Shown here piece after piece: positions 63,340 through 64,000 of a stretch of 64,000 bases of DNA. The translations under genes were made by a program, and so were the position numbers. Position 1 is the stretch's first letter. The number at the start of each line of letters is the position of its first letter. This stretch comes from Bradyrhizobium genomosp. I (2014). Lineage in GTDB: Bacteria > Pseudomonadota > Alphaproteobacteria > Rhizobiales > Xanthobacteraceae. The stretch is taken from assembly GCF_000261685.1 (NCBI RefSeq), contig NZ_AJQE01000289.1, positions 1-64,000 of the forward strand. Reading direction: 5' to 3'. The notes under the pieces were generated by a model that saw only the letters and a list, made by a program, of their open reading frames with translations, did no database searches and was not told the DNA's origin.

Positions 63340-64000
63340 TCAGATCGCTGCAAAACCCCTGGCACAAGCAGCCAGCACGTCGTCCTCGGGAGTGGACCAC
63401 CACCGCGGTGAAAACACTTCCACCTCGGCGAAGCCCTGATAGCCAGTCTGTTCGACCTCACGACGGATACTGCCGACGTCGATAACCCCGTCGCCCGTCA
63501 TCCCCCGATCGAGAAGCAGATCGTTGGTCGGAACCAGCCAATCGCAAACATGGAACGCCATGATGCGTCCAGAATGGCCTGCGGCGGCGATGTCCTCGCT
63601 CAAACGCCAGTCCCACCAGACATGATAGACATCGATGGCCACGCCGACCCCACCTTCGCGCGATGGATCCAGTCGGTCGCAGAGCGCCAGGGCCTCACCC
63701 AGGCTTGTGATACAGGAGCGATCGCCGGCATACATGGGATGAAGCGGTTCAACGGCGAGCCCAACTCCTGCCTCTCGCGCATGCGGCAACAGCATTGCAA
63801 GACCTTCGGCGACCTGCGCCCGCGCAGCTGCGATGTCCTTGCTTCCTTCCGGCAGGCTTCCGACAACCAGCACGAAGCAAGGCGCGCCCAATGCGGCGGC
63901 TTCATCGATTGCGCGAAAGTTATCCGTAACGTTTGCCTCGAACGCTTGCCGGCTGGCTCCCGGAAAGTACGCTCCGCGGCAGTAGCCGCTCAAGGAAAGC
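63340..64000 (-). CDS. Sugar phosphate isomerase/epimerase-like TIM-barrel protein (5' end beyond window)
   Basis: The frame enters from the right edge and ends at 63340, giving about 220 visible residues. It shows the AP-endonuclease-2/xylose-isomerase-like barrel: GVGLAVEPLHPMYAGD with the metal-binding glutamate, VGVAIDVYHVWWD, IMAFHVCDW, and GFAEVEVFS. These residues bind a divalent metal in hydroxypyruvate isomerase and related epimerases. The N-terminal 60-80 residues lie outside. It is likely co-transcribed with the glycerate kinase gene. Confidence 0.85.
   Translation of the reverse strand, partial: LSLSGYCRGAYFPGASRQAFEANVTDNFRAIDEAAALGAPCFVLVVGSLPEGSKDIAAARAQVAEGLAMLLPHAREAGVGLAVEPLHPMYAGDRSCITSLGEALALCDRLDPSREGGVGVAIDVYHVWWDWRLSEDIAAAGHSGRIMAFHVCDWLVPTNDLLLDRGMTGDGVIDVGSIRREVEQTGYQGFAEVEVFSPRWWSTPEDDVLAACARGFAAI

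Overview
This is a high-GC alphaproteobacterial chromosome segment, most likely Bradyrhizobium or a close relative. That is inferred from the protein families, three kinds of intergenic palindromic repeat that I associate with this genus, and the rhizobial-type conjugation genes. It is not proven by any marker gene.

Left part (1-27.6 kb) looks like core chromosome. It holds the 5' end of gluQ, an AlkA-type glycosylase, a LysR regulator divergent from a nitronate monooxygenase / orphan solute-binding protein / acyl-CoA ligase run, a flavin monooxygenase and a frameshifted NHL-propeller gene. It continues with an HNH nuclease, a DMT exporter, dodecin, a complete Opp/Dpp-type peptide ABC transporter with an upstream M20 amidohydrolase, a trypsin-fold protein that has lost its catalytic triad, an esterase, DsbA-like and DsbB proteins, LrgAB, two thioesterases with a divergent TetR regulator and paired operators, and small exported proteins.

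At 27.7 kb a tRNA-Leu(CAA) is followed by a tyrosine recombinase in the same orientation. About 2.1 kb further on, the tRNA 3' edge, the integrase leader and the first codons of a second, related integrase are repeated in degraded form (29.92-30.22 kb). This marks a composite or tandem genomic island. The right end of the island is not identified in this window.

Island cargo (30.2-46.4 kb) contains an AtuA/DUF4387/MFS operon with a divergent GntR regulator and a relic of an acyl-CoA ligase, and two short-chain dehydrogenases. Next comes a catabolic set of amino-acid dehydrogenase, RraA-type aldolase, polar amino-acid ABC transporter, class I aminotransferase and divergent LysR. The set would suit uptake, deamination and retro-aldol cleavage of an unusual branched hydroxy-amino acid (inference). 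Beside it lies the strangest gene of the window (44639-46375): a complete PAAT-family ABC ATPase fused in one reading frame to a cytoplasmic methyl-accepting chemotaxis signalling domain.

Conjugation part (46.7-59.7 kb) is a decayed integrative conjugative element. It has LuxR/LuxI quorum sensing, a LysR regulator, DUF2274, trbI, trbG and trbF. A 5'-truncated trbL is joined directly to a 3'-truncated methyltransferase/helicase (strawberry-notch type) gene, so trbJ/E/D/C/B and traG are absent from their expected place. ParB-like and ArdC-like genes, a hairpin-rich non-coding stretch, a small ORF, a secreted nuclease and a frameshifted small gene follow. The right edge has a second, membrane-bound chemoreceptor and the start of a glycerate kinase / sugar isomerase operon.
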